DNA of 64,000 nucleotides, from contig NZ_CP084463.1 in NCBI RefSeq assembly GCF_020405185.1, forward strand, positions 2,294,001 through 2,358,000. Direction: 5' to 3'. The notes beneath the pieces are model-generated. The model worked only from the letters and a program-made list of their open reading frames with translations, did not search any database and had not been told where the DNA came from. A program made the position numbers and the translations under genes. Shown piece by piece: positions 41,863 through 50,750 of this stretch (its first letter is position 1; each line of letters starts with the position of its first letter). This DNA comes from Halomicrobium salinisoli (GTDB lineage: Archaea; Halobacteriota; Halobacteria; Halobacteriales; Haloarculaceae).

Positions 41863-43569
41863 TCACTCCAGTTCGTCGGGCCCGTAGGCCCGGGCGTAGC
41901 CGCTGCTCTCCTCCTCTTCCTGGCGTTCCCGGAGGTTCTGGCGCGTGAACTGCGGCTGGGCCCGGATGCCGCCGGAGCGCCGGAAGGAGTACACCAGCAC
42001 CACCGCCATCAGTGCCGTCCCGACGCCGGCGACGGCCGTCGCCACGTCCGTCGCGTTGGCGTATAAGTAGGCCGTGCTGAACGTCCCGCTGGCGACGATC
42101 ATCCCCAGGACCAGTCGGCGGGTCATCTGGCGGACCACGCCGTCCGAGTCCTCGATGTCGGCCCGCACGTGGAGGTCCTCGCGCTCGACCCTGTCCAGCG
42201 CCGACTCCAGCTTCGGGGGCACCCGGACGCTGGACTCGAATGCGTCGCGGACCTCCCTGGCCCGGTCCTCGACGAACTCGCGGGCACCCGCCGCGATGTA
42301 CCCCTCCTCGCGGAGGTAGTCCGTGGCGACCTCGATGAAGTCGAAGTCCGGGTCCAGCGTCACGCAGACCCCCTCGACGACGGTCGCGACGCGGAGGACG
42401 AGCGCGAGGTCCGGCGGCAGGCGCAGCGGGAACTCGTACATCGTGTCCTCGACCTGCTGGACGATCTGCTGGACGCGGTACTGCTCGATGTCCTCGCCGC
42501 GGGCGTCCGCGATGGCCAGTTCCATCACGTCGCCCATCAGCTGCCGGTCGGCGTCGGGGCTCAGGGTCCCCATCTCGATGAGCGCGTCGAGGATGGCGTC
42601 GATGTCCTGGTCGGCCACGGCGGCGTAGAAGTCGACGATCTTGTCCTGCAGGAACGGCTCCACGCGGCCGGACATCCCGAAGTCGTAGAAGACGAGCGTG
42701 CCGTCGTCCTGGACCGCCAGGTTGCCGGGGTGGGGGTCGGCGTGGAAGACGCCGTCGTCGATGATCATCTGGAGGTAGCTGCGCTGGAGCGTCTCCGCGA
42801 GGTCGGTGCGGTCGACGCCCACCTCGTCCAGCTCGTCGACGTCGTTGATCTTCGTCCCGGGGACGTACTCCATCGTGAGGACCCGCGGCGTCGAGTGCGA
42901 GTCGACGACGCCGGGGATGCGGACGCGGTCGTTGTCGGCGAAGTTGTCCCGGATCTCGGTGAGCATCCGGGCCTCGCGCTCGTAGCTCATCTCCTGGCGG
43001 ATCGTCCGACTGAACTCGTCGGCCAGCGTCTCCAGCGAGAACGAGCGGGCGTCCTCACTGAAGTACAGCAGGATCGGCAGCGTCCACCGGATGGCCCGCA
43101 GGTCAGCCTCGACGAGGTCCTCGACGCCGGGCCGGCGGACCTTGATGGCCACGGGGTCGCCGTCGACGCTGGCGCGGTACACCTGCCCGAGGCTGGCGCC
43201 GCTGATCGCCTCGCGCTCGAAGTCGTCGAACGCCTCGTCGACCGGGCCCAGCTCGTTTTCGAGGACGACTCTGGCCTCCTCCCAGGGCGCCGGCGGCACG
43301 CGGTCCTGCAGCTTCGAGAACTCGTCGATGTACTCCGGCGGGAGGACGTCCGGCCGGGTCGACAGCAACTGCCCGAGTTTGATGAACGTCGGGCCGAGGG
43401 TCAACAGCGACTCCAGCAGCGTCGCGGCCCGGTCGCGGCGCTGCTCGCCCGTGACCTGCCGCGAGCGGCCGAACAGGAGAAACCGGTGTCTGTCGCGGGC
43501 GTAGGCGAGCGCGAGCGGCAGGAACTGCCGGACGACGACCAGGAACCGCCAGTAGGCGCGAAGGTTCAC
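41863..43569 (-). CDS. ABC1/UbiB-family atypical kinase
   Basis: A 568-residue protein of the ADCK/UbiB family. The Ala-rich loop (ISGASLGQVYRA), the catalytic Lys (VAIKVRRPG), the KxGQ motif (FIKLGQLLSTRPDVLP), the HxD-like (FHADPHPGNL) and DFG (YDFGMSGR) are all present. Two hydrophobic segments lie near the C terminus (about 490-540). UbiB proteins act as ATPases in isoprenoid quinone synthesis; here the target may be menaquinone or another lipid. Confidence 0.9.
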   Translation of the reverse strand: MNLRAYWRFLVVVRQFLPLALAYARDRHRFLLFGRSRQVTGEQRRDRAATLLESLLTLGPTFIKLGQLLSTRPDVLPPEYIDEFSKLQDRVPPAPWEEARVVLENELGPVDEAFDDFEREAISGASLGQVYRASVDGDPVAIKVRRPGVEDLVEADLRAIRWTLPILLYFSEDARSFSLETLADEFSRTIRQEMSYEREARMLTEIRDNFADNDRVRIPGVVDSHSTPRVLTMEYVPGTKINDVDELDEVGVDRTDLAETLQRSYLQMIIDDGVFHADPHPGNLAVQDDGTLVFYDFGMSGRVEPFLQDKIVDFYAAVADQDIDAILDALIEMGTLSPDADRQLMGDVMELAIADARGEDIEQYRVQQIVQQVEDTMYEFPLRLPPDLALVLRVATVVEGVCVTLDPDFDFIEVATDYLREEGYIAAGAREFVEDRAREVRDAFESSVRVPPKLESALDRVEREDLHVRADIEDSDGVVRQMTRRLVLGMIVASGTFSTAYLYANATDVATAVAGVGTALMAVVLVYSFRRSGGIRAQPQFTRQNLRERQEEEESSGYARAYGPDELE

Positions 43570-43587
43570 CAGCCAGCCACCCCGTCC

Positions 43588-43944
43588 TCAGGCGTCCTCG
43601 ACGGGAATCGTCGTGCCCCGGCCGGTCGTCGCCTTCGGAATGTGCAGCTCGAGGACCCCACCCTCGACCGTCCCCTCCGCGTCGGTCCCCGTGGCGTCCG
43701 GCGGCAGCGGGAGCTCGACGTCGAGGAACAGCGAGCGCTCCTCGCTGACGTAGCGGAACTCCTCGGGGACGTCTTTCTCGCGCTGCGCCTCGACGGTGAG
43801 CTTCCCGCCCGTCACGCGCACGTCCAGCGTGTCGGCGGTCACGCCCGGCAGGTCCAGCACGAGCAGGTACGCGTCGTCGGACTCGTGTGCGTCGGCGAAC
43901 ACCGCGTCCGGCAGGTCCCGCATGGCGTCACGGAGCGCTGACAT
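43588..43944 (-). CDS. Hsp20/alpha-crystallin small heat-shock protein
   Basis: A 118-residue chaperone with the alpha-crystallin domain: LLVLDLPGVTADTLDVRVTGGKLTV and the terminal VEGGVLELHIPKA. The C-terminal IxI/V-like end (GTTIPVEDA) is compatible with oligomerisation. It lies 18 bases from the ABC1 gene on the same strand. Confidence 0.88.
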   Translation of the reverse strand: MSALRDAMRDLPDAVFADAHESDDAYLLVLDLPGVTADTLDVRVTGGKLTVEAQREKDVPEEFRYVSEERSLFLDVELPLPPDATGTDAEGTVEGGVLELHIPKATTGRGTTIPVEDA

Positions 43945-43989
43945 GGGCGACAGTTGGGAGCGCGCGCCCCTAAAGCCCGCGGTCCCATG

Positions 43990-44745
43990 TTAGACAGCCG
44001 TAAAGAACGCGAACAGGAGCGCGACGAAGCCGACGCCCGTCCACAGCAGCGGCCCCTTCGCCATCCGCCAGGCCGTGGCCCGCTCGGGGGCGTCCGAGAC
44101 GACGAACGCCGGCGCCCGCTCGCCCTCTCGGATCACCGCGTTGACGACGCCCGAGCCCCACTCGCCCGACTGCTCCGCGAACGCCTCGCCGTAGACGTAG
44201 ACGGTCTCGTCGACGTCCAGCCGGCGCTCGATAAAGCGCTGCTCGTTGCCGAGGTTCAGCTCGACGAGCCGCAGGTCGAGCGTTCGATCCTGCGGGTCGA
44301 TCTCGTCGCTCTCGGCCAGGAACTCGGCGATCCGGCCTGGCGGCTCGTCGCCGGGCTGGACCGTGATGGTGTGGCTCTCGAGGTGGAGCGAGGCGCGCTG
44401 GGGCTCGACGCGGACCGTTCCGGTCCCGTCGTCGACGAGGAAGTCCGCCGCGGCCCCGCCCTCGTCGAGCGTCTCCCAGTGGCTGTGCTTGCCGGACGAC
44501 CGCAGCTCCTGGGCCTCGTACTCGTAGGCGAGACACTCGCGGCCGGAGAACGGCGCCTCGCCGGTGGCGCGGTCGACGCGGGCCTCTCCCTCGACCTCCA
44601 CCGGCCCCGGGTGGTTGGGGAGCCGGTAGACGTCGATCGGATCGTTTCGGAGGACGTGGACGACGGGCCGGAGGCGCCGGGCGCCGTAGGCCAGCACCGC
44701 CAGCCCGACCGCGCCGAGCGCGAGCGTGAAGGGACCGGGGACCAT
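43990..44745 (-). CDS. GIDE-domain membrane protein
   Basis: A 251-residue membrane protein with an N-terminal span (MVPGPFTLALGAVGLAVLAYG) and a C-terminal span (LLWTGVGFVALLFAFFTAV), and between them a beta-rich domain (GEAPFSGRECLAYEYEAQE ... VYVYGEAF). This is the GIDE fold also found in mitochondrial MULAN E3 ligases; no RING finger is visible here, so ubiquitin ligase activity is not expected. ATG 44745 is used. Confidence 0.75.
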   Translation of the reverse strand: MVPGPFTLALGAVGLAVLAYGARRLRPVVHVLRNDPIDVYRLPNHPGPVEVEGEARVDRATGEAPFSGRECLAYEYEAQELRSSGKHSHWETLDEGGAAADFLVDDGTGTVRVEPQRASLHLESHTITVQPGDEPPGRIAEFLAESDEIDPQDRTLDLRLVELNLGNEQRFIERRLDVDETVYVYGEAFAEQSGEWGSGVVNAVIREGERAPAFVVSDAPERATAWRMAKGPLLWTGVGFVALLFAFFTAV

Positions 44746-44826
44746 ACGGATGCGGCCACCGCCCGCGGGCATAAATTTTCGCGCGTTCGACGCACTGTTT
44801 TTCCGCCACCGGGTCGACGGGCCGGT

Positions 44827-45732
44827 ATGGACGACACGGCGCGGCTGGCCGACGCCCGCGAGGCGCTGCTCTCTGCGGCCGACCCGATCGACCGGACGGA
44901 ACGCGTGCCGCTGTCGGTCGCTGCGGGCCGCGTCCTCTCGGCGCCTGCGACGGCCGCGGAGGACGTCCCCCACGCCGACGTGGCTGCGGGCGAGACGCTG
45001 CTTTCGGCCGATCGTCGACTCGGGCCCGCCGACCTGACGCTGTTGAAGGCCGCGGGCGTCGACGAATGTGCGGTCCGACGGCGGCCCGAGATCGGCGTGG
45101 TCCCGGTGGGCGACGACCTGGTCCAGCGCGACCCCGGCCCGGACGAGCGAGTCGAGGTGACGGGCTTCGGCCTGTCCCAGTACGTCGAGGGGTGGGGCGG
45201 CGACCCGACCTACCGGAACGTCGTCGGAGAGCAGCGTCCCTCACTCCGGGCGGCCGTCCAGCGGGACCTGACCAGAGACGCGCTGGCCATCGCGGGCGTC
45301 GACCGCGAGAGCGCCGTCCGCGAGGTCGTCGCCGACCTGGGCGAGGTCCGCGTCGCGGACGTAGCCTGTTCCCCCGGATCACCGGTCACGGTGGGCGTCG
45401 TCGAGGGGCGGCCGGTCCTGCTGTTGCCCGACGCGCCCGTCGACTGCCTCGCCGCCGCGGTCCAGCTACTCCGGCCGCTGGTCGCGCGTCTGGCCGGCGC
45501 GCCGCTCCCGGACCCGCCCTCGCAGCGGGCGACGCTGGACGACGCCGTCGAGAGCCCCGACGGAGTCCGGACGTTCGTGCCCGCCCGGGTCTCCGACGGG
45601 ACCGCCAGCCCCGTCGCGACGGATCCGACGCTCCGGGACGTCGCACGGGCCGACGGCTGGGTGACGCTGAGCGAGGACGTGACGCGCCTCGACGGGGGCG
45701 CGTCGGTGACCGTGCGGGACTGGGAGGCCTGA
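44827..45732 (+). CDS. Reduced MoeA-like (molybdopterin molybdotransferase) protein
   Basis: A 301-residue protein aligned to MoeA in parts: an N-terminal GRVL..AAEDVPHADV region, ADRRLGPADLTLLKAAGV, RRRPEIGVVPVGDDL, and a C-terminal VEGRPVLLLPDAPVDC. It is about 100 residues shorter than MoeA and lacks the SAMDGYA-type motif and the DxN loop, so Mo insertion activity is doubtful. It may bind a pterin or nucleotide without catalysis. No other molybdenum genes are adjacent. Confidence 0.75.
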   Translation: MDDTARLADAREALLSAADPIDRTERVPLSVAAGRVLSAPATAAEDVPHADVAAGETLLSADRRLGPADLTLLKAAGVDECAVRRRPEIGVVPVGDDLVQRDPGPDERVEVTGFGLSQYVEGWGGDPTYRNVVGEQRPSLRAAVQRDLTRDALAIAGVDRESAVREVVADLGEVRVADVACSPGSPVTVGVVEGRPVLLLPDAPVDCLAAAVQLLRPLVARLAGAPLPDPPSQRATLDDAVESPDGVRTFVPARVSDGTASPVATDPTLRDVARADGWVTLSEDVTRLDGGASVTVRDWEA

Positions 45733-45748
45733 CCGGCGGTCGCGACAG

Positions 45749-46381
45749 TCAGTGGAGTTCGTCGAGCCGCTGGATCCGGTGGTCGCCGAGCACGCAGTGG
45801 CCGCGCTCGTCGGGGTCGTGGCGCTCGACGTGGACGGCGTCGAGGCCGGCGTTCCAGGCCGCGCCGACGTCGTCGGGGTCGTCGCCCACGAGGGCGCCGA
45901 CGTGGCCGTTGTAGCCGACGCCGAGGTCGGTCATCGCCAGCTCGACCGGGCCGGCGTCGGGCTTCCAGCCGACCTCGTCGTCGCAGCAGACCACCGCGTC
46001 GAACCAGTCGCCGATGTCGAGGTGCTCGAGCACGGGGTCGGTGAGGTACTGCTGGCAGTGCGTGACGAGGCCGACGGGCTCGTCGACGGACCCGAGGAAG
46101 GCCTCGGCGTCGTCGTAGAGGTAGGTCGCCTCGGCGCGGGCGACGGGGTCCTCGACCTCGTGGAAGACGCTCCAGAACTGCTCCGGTTCGACGCCCCGGC
46201 GGTCGAGGACGCGGTCGCGGACGCCGCCCATGCCGTACCACAGGTGCTCGGCGTCCCGGTCGGTGAACCCGACGCCGAGCCGGTCGCCGACTTCGCCCAT
46301 CACGTCGCGGGGATACCCGGGCTCGACGTCCACGAGCGTCCCGTCGAGGTCACACAGCCAGAAGTCGTACTCGTCTACCAT
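45749..46381 (-). CDS. HAD-superfamily hydrolase
   Basis: A 210-residue phosphatase-like protein. Motif I is FWLCDLDGTLVDVEPG (Asp-x-Asp), motif II is VGLVTHCQQYL, and motif III/IV are CCDDEVGWKPDAGPVELA and ALVGDDPDDVGAAWNAGLDAVHV. The C1-type cap lies between motifs I and II. It probably dephosphorylates a small metabolite (phosphoglycolate phosphatase-like). Confidence 0.88.
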   Translation of the reverse strand: MVDEYDFWLCDLDGTLVDVEPGYPRDVMGEVGDRLGVGFTDRDAEHLWYGMGGVRDRVLDRRGVEPEQFWSVFHEVEDPVARAEATYLYDDAEAFLGSVDEPVGLVTHCQQYLTDPVLEHLDIGDWFDAVVCCDDEVGWKPDAGPVELAMTDLGVGYNGHVGALVGDDPDDVGAAWNAGLDAVHVERHDPDERGHCVLGDHRIQRLDELH

Positions 46382-46473
46382 GCGGGGTTCCTAGTGTAGT
46401 ACACACAACAGTAAGTAGCTTCTGCCCGTCCGCGACACCGTGCCACGGTGCTGCTGGCGGGATTACCGGTGCG

Positions 46474-46920
46474 TCACGCTACCCGGATCGAGCTACCGAG
46501 GTACTTCGAGAGCGCCTCGGAGACGCCGTCGGCGTTGAACGCCGTCAGGTTCTCGCCGATCTCCGCTTTCAGCGCCGCCAGGTACGCCTCGTCCGTCCGC
46601 AACTCGCGGAAGGAGACGTCGGCGACGGGCGCCGAGAGCGCCTCCTCGGTCAACTCCCGGAAGTGTCCCTCGTCGGCGAGTTCGCCCCGCCAGAGGTTGT
46701 CCCGGAAGAACAGCCACCCGTCCTCGCCGGGCGGGTCCGCCGCCCGCTCCAGCACCGTCTCGAACGTCGTCGGGTCGACGCTGACCCCCGGCGGCCCCGT
46801 GTCGAGGCGGACGGTGACGCGGAAGACGTAGGCCGCCTCGCCGGCGTCGCCCTCGCCGCTGCCGCCGTCGGGGAGCGCCCGAGCGCCGGACGGCGTTCGC
46901 CCGCCGCCTGCGCCCGTCAC
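46474..46920 (-). CDS. LWR-salt protein
   Basis: A 148-residue haloarchaeal protein with the motif FFRDNLWRGELADEGHF that names the LWR-salt family; of unknown function. It starts at GTG and its start overlaps the stop of the pterin-dehydratase gene, so it is the last gene of the heme operon. Confidence 0.75.
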   Translation of the reverse strand: MTGAGGGRTPSGARALPDGGSGEGDAGEAAYVFRVTVRLDTGPPGVSVDPTTFETVLERAADPPGEDGWLFFRDNLWRGELADEGHFRELTEEALSAPVADVSFRELRTDEAYLAALKAEIGENLTAFNADGVSEALSKYLGSSIRVA

Positions 46921-47195
46921 TCGTAGAGGTCGTCGAACCGCGCGGCGAGCTCGGTGTCGTTCCCCGTGATCCCGCCGGCGTCGTGGGTCGTCAGTCGCAC
47001 CTCCACTTCCCGCCAGCCGATGGTGATCTCCGGGTGGTGGAACGCCTCCTGGGCGACCCCGCCGACGGCCGACGCGAAGCCGACGCCGTCGAGGTACGCG
47101 TCGAACTCGTAGGTGCGGACGATCTCGTCGTCCTCGCGCTCCCAGGCCTCGGGTAACTGGTCCTCGATCTCCTCGTCGGACAGTAGTTCGGCCAT
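46917..47195 (-). CDS. 4a-hydroxytetrahydrobiopterin dehydratase (PCD/DCoH)
   Basis: A 92-residue protein of the pterin-4a-carbinolamine dehydratase family; EAFHHPEITIGWREVEVRLTTHDAGG holds the family motif HHPE(I/V)...(W/Y). It recycles hydroxylated tetrahydropterins, although pterin-dependent hydroxylases are not obvious here. ATG 47195; its end overlaps the LWR-salt gene. Confidence 0.9.
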   Translation of the reverse strand: MAELLSDEEIEDQLPEAWEREDDEIVRTYEFDAYLDGVGFASAVGGVAQEAFHHPEITIGWREVEVRLTTHDAGGITGNDTELAARFDDLYE

Positions 47196-47238
47196 GTGCG
47201 AGGCGTCGAACGGGTTCGGCAAAACTGTTGGCCTGCCT

Positions 47239-48585
47239 TCAGTCGTCGCCGAGCTGCTCGAGCACGGCGGCGGGGACCTGGTCGCGGACGGCCTCCGGAA
47301 TCTCCTCGACGGAGTCGGCCTGTGCGACGGCCGCCGGGCCGTCGACGTCGTCGCCGTCGGGTCCGAAGTCGGGATCGAACAGCTGCAGCGCGGTGTTGAT
47401 GGTCGACCAGTCGTCCTCCTCGGCGGCGTCCCGCAGGCTCCGGGTCGGAGCGGCCAGTAGCTGGGAGACGATGGCGTCGGCCATCGACTCGACGACCTCC
47501 TGCTGCTCGTCGTCGAGGTCCAGCTTGGAGAGGGCCGTCCGCAGCTCGGTGGCCTTGACCTGCTCGGCGCTCTCGTACATGGCCGAGATGACCCGATCCG
47601 CCCGCTTGCGCTTGTACTGGGCCAGCAGGTGGTCGAACTCCTCGTCGATCATGGCCTCGACGCGCTCGGCGGCGCGGCGGCGCCTGTTCCGCGTCTCCTC
47701 CGTGATGGTCTCGAGGTCGTCCAGGTCGCGGACGGTCACGTCCGAGAGGTCGTCCGCGGCCGGCGGGACGTCCCGCGGCTGGGCGATGTCGACGACGAAC
47801 GTCTCGCCGCTGTCCGCCAGATCCGCGGCGTCGAAGACGTAGTCCGGGCTGCCCGTCGCGGAGACGACGACCGCGGCCTCCTCGGCGGCGGCCTCGACCG
47901 CGTCCAGCGCGACGGCGCTGGCCTCGACCTCCGCAGTGGTGGCCACGTGCTCGGCGTGGGGGACGGTCCGGTTGGCCACCAGCAGGCGGTCGACCCGCTC
48001 TGCGAGGGCCGTCGCGGCCTGCGTGCCCATCTCGCCGGCGCCGACGACCAGGCCGGTCTCGCCCTCGAGGTCGGCCTCGCCGGCCGCCAGGCGGACCGCC
48101 GCGGAGGCCAGCGAGACGACGCCCTCGTTGATTGCCGTCTCGGTGCGGGCGCGCTCGCCCACGTGGACCGCCTTCATGACGCCGTCCTCGAGGACGTCGC
48201 CGATGCCGCCGACCGACCGCGCGTCCTCGTAGGCGTCCCGGACCTGCCCGAGGATCTGGTCCTCGCCGAGGACGATCGACTCCAGCCCGGCGGCCACCCG
48301 CATGAGGTGGCGCAGGCTCTCCTCGTGGCCCATCTCGACGGGGGCGTCGGCGGACGCGGCGTCCGTGAACCGCGACAGCGCGTCGCTCCCGCCGTCCGGG
48401 GCGACGACGTAGGCCTCGACGCGGTTGCACGTCTGGAGGACCAGCGCCTCCTCGACCGCGGGCGCCGCCAGCAGCGACTCGACGGCGGCCCGCTGGCTGT
48501 CGATAGCGATCGCCTCCAGGTCGTCGACGCTGGCGTTGCTGTGGGAGACGCTCACGCCGTAGATTTCACCCGTCCCTTGTCTCAC
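47239..48585 (-). CDS. hemA: Glutamyl-tRNA reductase
   Basis: A 448-residue enzyme that reduces glutamyl-tRNA to glutamate-1-semialdehyde, the first step of C5 tetrapyrrole synthesis. The catalytic Cys is in VLQTCNRVEAYV; the GxGxMG-like NADPH motif is VVGAGEMGTQAA; and the C-terminal helical domain is present. It overlaps sirC by four bases (start GTG 48585). Confidence 0.95.
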   Translation of the reverse strand: MRQGTGEIYGVSVSHSNASVDDLEAIAIDSQRAAVESLLAAPAVEEALVLQTCNRVEAYVVAPDGGSDALSRFTDAASADAPVEMGHEESLRHLMRVAAGLESIVLGEDQILGQVRDAYEDARSVGGIGDVLEDGVMKAVHVGERARTETAINEGVVSLASAAVRLAAGEADLEGETGLVVGAGEMGTQAATALAERVDRLLVANRTVPHAEHVATTAEVEASAVALDAVEAAAEEAAVVVSATGSPDYVFDAADLADSGETFVVDIAQPRDVPPAADDLSDVTVRDLDDLETITEETRNRRRRAAERVEAMIDEEFDHLLAQYKRKRADRVISAMYESAEQVKATELRTALSKLDLDDEQQEVVESMADAIVSQLLAAPTRSLRDAAEEDDWSTINTALQLFDPDFGPDGDDVDGPAAVAQADSVEEIPEAVRDQVPAAVLEQLGDD

Positions 48586-49229
48586 GTTGGATCACCGGTG
48601 ACGTCGGCGACGACGTCGTTCGCTCTCTGCCGTGGGTTAGACGCCCCACTATCTAAAGCCTTCCAAACCGCGTCAGATCTTGCGACGGCCCGGACCGCGG
48701 CCCGCCGGTCCTCTGGCGGCACTCCGTCCCCTTTCAGCTCCCGCCGCAGGTCGGCCGTCAGCTCGGCCATCGCGCCCGCGCCCTCGACCTCGTCCGCGAG
48801 GCGCTCCCGGAGGTGCTTCGAGAGGGCCGGGCTCTCCCCGCCAGTCGCCACCGCGACGGTGACCGGGTCGTCCCTGACCGTCGCGGGCACGACGACGCTC
48901 CCCGGGTCACGCTCGCCCTGGACGTCCGTGCGGTTGACCAGGACCCCGCGCTCGCCGGCGGCTTCCTCGACGGCCGCGTTCAGGTCGCCGTCGTCGGTCG
49001 CGGCCACGACCAGCGCCGGCTCGGCGCGGTCGAGCCAGTCGGCGACCTCGTCGGCGTCCGGGGCCTCGCGGACCCGCTCCGCGCCGCCGAAGTCGGCGTC
49101 CGCGAACGCCGGGCTCACGACGACCACCTCGGCCTCGCGGGCGAAGCGGCGGGCCTTCCGCGCGCCGACGCTCCCGCCGCCGAACACCAGTACCGTCTCG
49201 TCCGTGAAGTCGTGCAGCAGTGGTATCAT
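48582..49229 (-). CDS. sirC: Precorrin-2 dehydrogenase / sirohydrochlorin ferrochelatase domain (SirC/Met8-like)
   Basis: A 215-residue enzyme that oxidises precorrin-2 to sirohydrochlorin (NAD-linked). The N-terminal Rossmann motif VLVFGGGSVGARKARRF is followed by RTDVQGERDPGSVVVPATV with the conserved Asp. It lies between ahbAB and hemA in an overlapping minus-strand operon. Confidence 0.9.
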   Translation of the reverse strand: MIPLLHDFTDETVLVFGGGSVGARKARRFAREAEVVVVSPAFADADFGGAERVREAPDADEVADWLDRAEPALVVAATDDGDLNAAVEEAAGERGVLVNRTDVQGERDPGSVVVPATVRDDPVTVAVATGGESPALSKHLRERLADEVEGAGAMAELTADLRRELKGDGVPPEDRRAAVRAVARSDAVWKALDSGASNPRQRANDVVADVTGDPT

Positions 49230-50296
49230 TCGGTCTCCGGAGCCTCCACCACGTTCGCCTCGGCCCGCTCCTCGATGCGGATGCCCGTCTTCTTGAGGAT
49301 CTCCGTCGAGAACAGCGTGTCCCAGTCCTCGTCGCCGACGTCCCAGTGCTCGTTCATCCGATCGCGGACCTGCTCGATGCGCCGCTGGCTCTCCGCCTCG
49401 TCGCGGCCGTGGGTCATCGCGAAGACGTTGTACGGCCACACGCCCTCGTGGCGCGGGCGCTCGTAGCAGTGGGTGACGAAGTCGAAGGCGGCCACGTCCT
49501 GCCCCACCGCCTCGACGACGTCGTCGGGCACGTCCCAGACGGTCATCCCGTTCTCGGAGTAGCCCAGCGCGTAGTGGTTCGGGACCGCGCCGACGCGCCG
49601 GACCTTCCCCTCCTCGTTAAATCGCTTGATCGTCCGGACGACCCACTCCGGCTCCGCGCCGATCGCATCCGCCACGTCCGCGTAGGGCGTCGCCGATATC
49701 GGCAGGCCGTCCTGGACCTCGACGACGAGGTCGAGTTCGTCCGGCGTCAGCCCCTCGCGGTCGGTGGGGGTCACGTCCGGACCCAGATCAGACAGGTCGA
49801 TGCCCGCCTCGGAGAGGGGACCGTCGACGGGGAACTTCGCCTCGACGCGGAACTCCCGCTGCTTGGGCAGGTTGTACGTCTCCTGGCCCGTCTCGGCCTC
49901 GATCTCCGAGAGGACTTCCTCGACGCGGTCCTCGTCGGCGACGGACACCACGAACCACATGTTGAGGTGCGGGTGCTCGCGCGCGTAGTTGTGGGCCACC
50001 TCGGGGAAGCCGTTGACCGTCTCGGCCACCTCGTCGAAACGCTCCTCCGGGGCGTGCATCGCCACGAGCGTCGCCGTCCCGCCGATGGCCTCGGCGTCGA
50101 TCAGCGCGCCGAAGCGGGTCAGCGTCCCCGCCTCGTCCATCGCCCGGACGCGCTCGACCAGTTCCGACTCGGTCACGTCGATTCCCCGCTCCCGGAGCGC
50201 TTCGGCAGCAGGTCCGAAGGGCCGCTCGGTCACCGGGAAGCCGCCCTGAAAAGCGTTGAGGACCGCGCGGTCGACGCGGTCCAGGTCCCCTGTCAT
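49226..50296 (-). CDS. ahbAB: Siroheme decarboxylase, fused AhbA-AhbB
   Basis: A 356-residue protein built from two related Lrp/AsnC-like (wHTH plus alpha/beta ligand) halves. Half one spans about residues 1-165 and half two about 180-345, the second containing PISATPYADVADAIG and HYALGYSENGMTVWD. AhbA and AhbB together remove two carboxyl groups from siroheme in the archaeal heme route. In many species the two are separate genes; here they are joined. Directly upstream of sirC and hemA, so the operon supplies heme through siroheme. Confidence 0.92.
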   Translation of the reverse strand: MTGDLDRVDRAVLNAFQGGFPVTERPFGPAAEALRERGIDVTESELVERVRAMDEAGTLTRFGALIDAEAIGGTATLVAMHAPEERFDEVAETVNGFPEVAHNYAREHPHLNMWFVVSVADEDRVEEVLSEIEAETGQETYNLPKQREFRVEAKFPVDGPLSEAGIDLSDLGPDVTPTDREGLTPDELDLVVEVQDGLPISATPYADVADAIGAEPEWVVRTIKRFNEEGKVRRVGAVPNHYALGYSENGMTVWDVPDDVVEAVGQDVAAFDFVTHCYERPRHEGVWPYNVFAMTHGRDEAESQRRIEQVRDRMNEHWDVGDEDWDTLFSTEILKKTGIRIEERAEANVVEAPETE

Positions 50297-50434
50297 GTGC
50301 GAATCTGCGTACTCGGCGGGCTTAAGCCCCGCGACCGCGGGCGTCACTGTCACTGTGACCGATTCGCCCGTCGCTCCGCCCTGCCGGCCCGCTCCCGCCG
50401 CCAACTGTTTTGCCGCGGGAACCGTACCCGCGGT

Positions 50435-50722
50435 ATGGTATCCCGGATCGAACTCGCGATCCGGATCGGCGTCTTCCTCCTGGTGCTGGTAGGGGCGCCG
50501 CTGTTCTTCGTCCTGCTCTTCCGGACGCTCGACTACCTGGCGATGGACGACGTGATCGACGAGTACCGCGAGGGGGCCCGCGCGACGGACGTCGGACGGC
50601 TGAACGCCCGCTACGAGGGGGCCGACGACGGAGTGCTGTGCCCGCACTGCGGCGCGGCCAACGGCGAGGACTTCCGGTACTGCCACACCTGCCAGGCGGA
50701 CCTCGGTGCGGTGGAGTCCTGA
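50435..50722 (+). CDS. Membrane-anchored zinc-ribbon protein
   Basis: A 95-residue protein with one membrane span (residues 8-32, IRIGVFLLVLVGAPLFFVLLF) and a cytoplasmic-type zinc ribbon (LCPHCGAANGEDFRYCHTCQADLG). This arrangement is common in haloarchaea; no enzyme activity is implied. ATG 50435 is chosen. Confidence 0.75.
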   Translation: MVSRIELAIRIGVFLLVLVGAPLFFVLLFRTLDYLAMDDVIDEYREGARATDVGRLNARYEGADDGVLCPHCGAANGEDFRYCHTCQADLGAVES

Positions 50723-50750
50723 CGTCGGCGGGCGGGAGCCGAGCGGCGGC

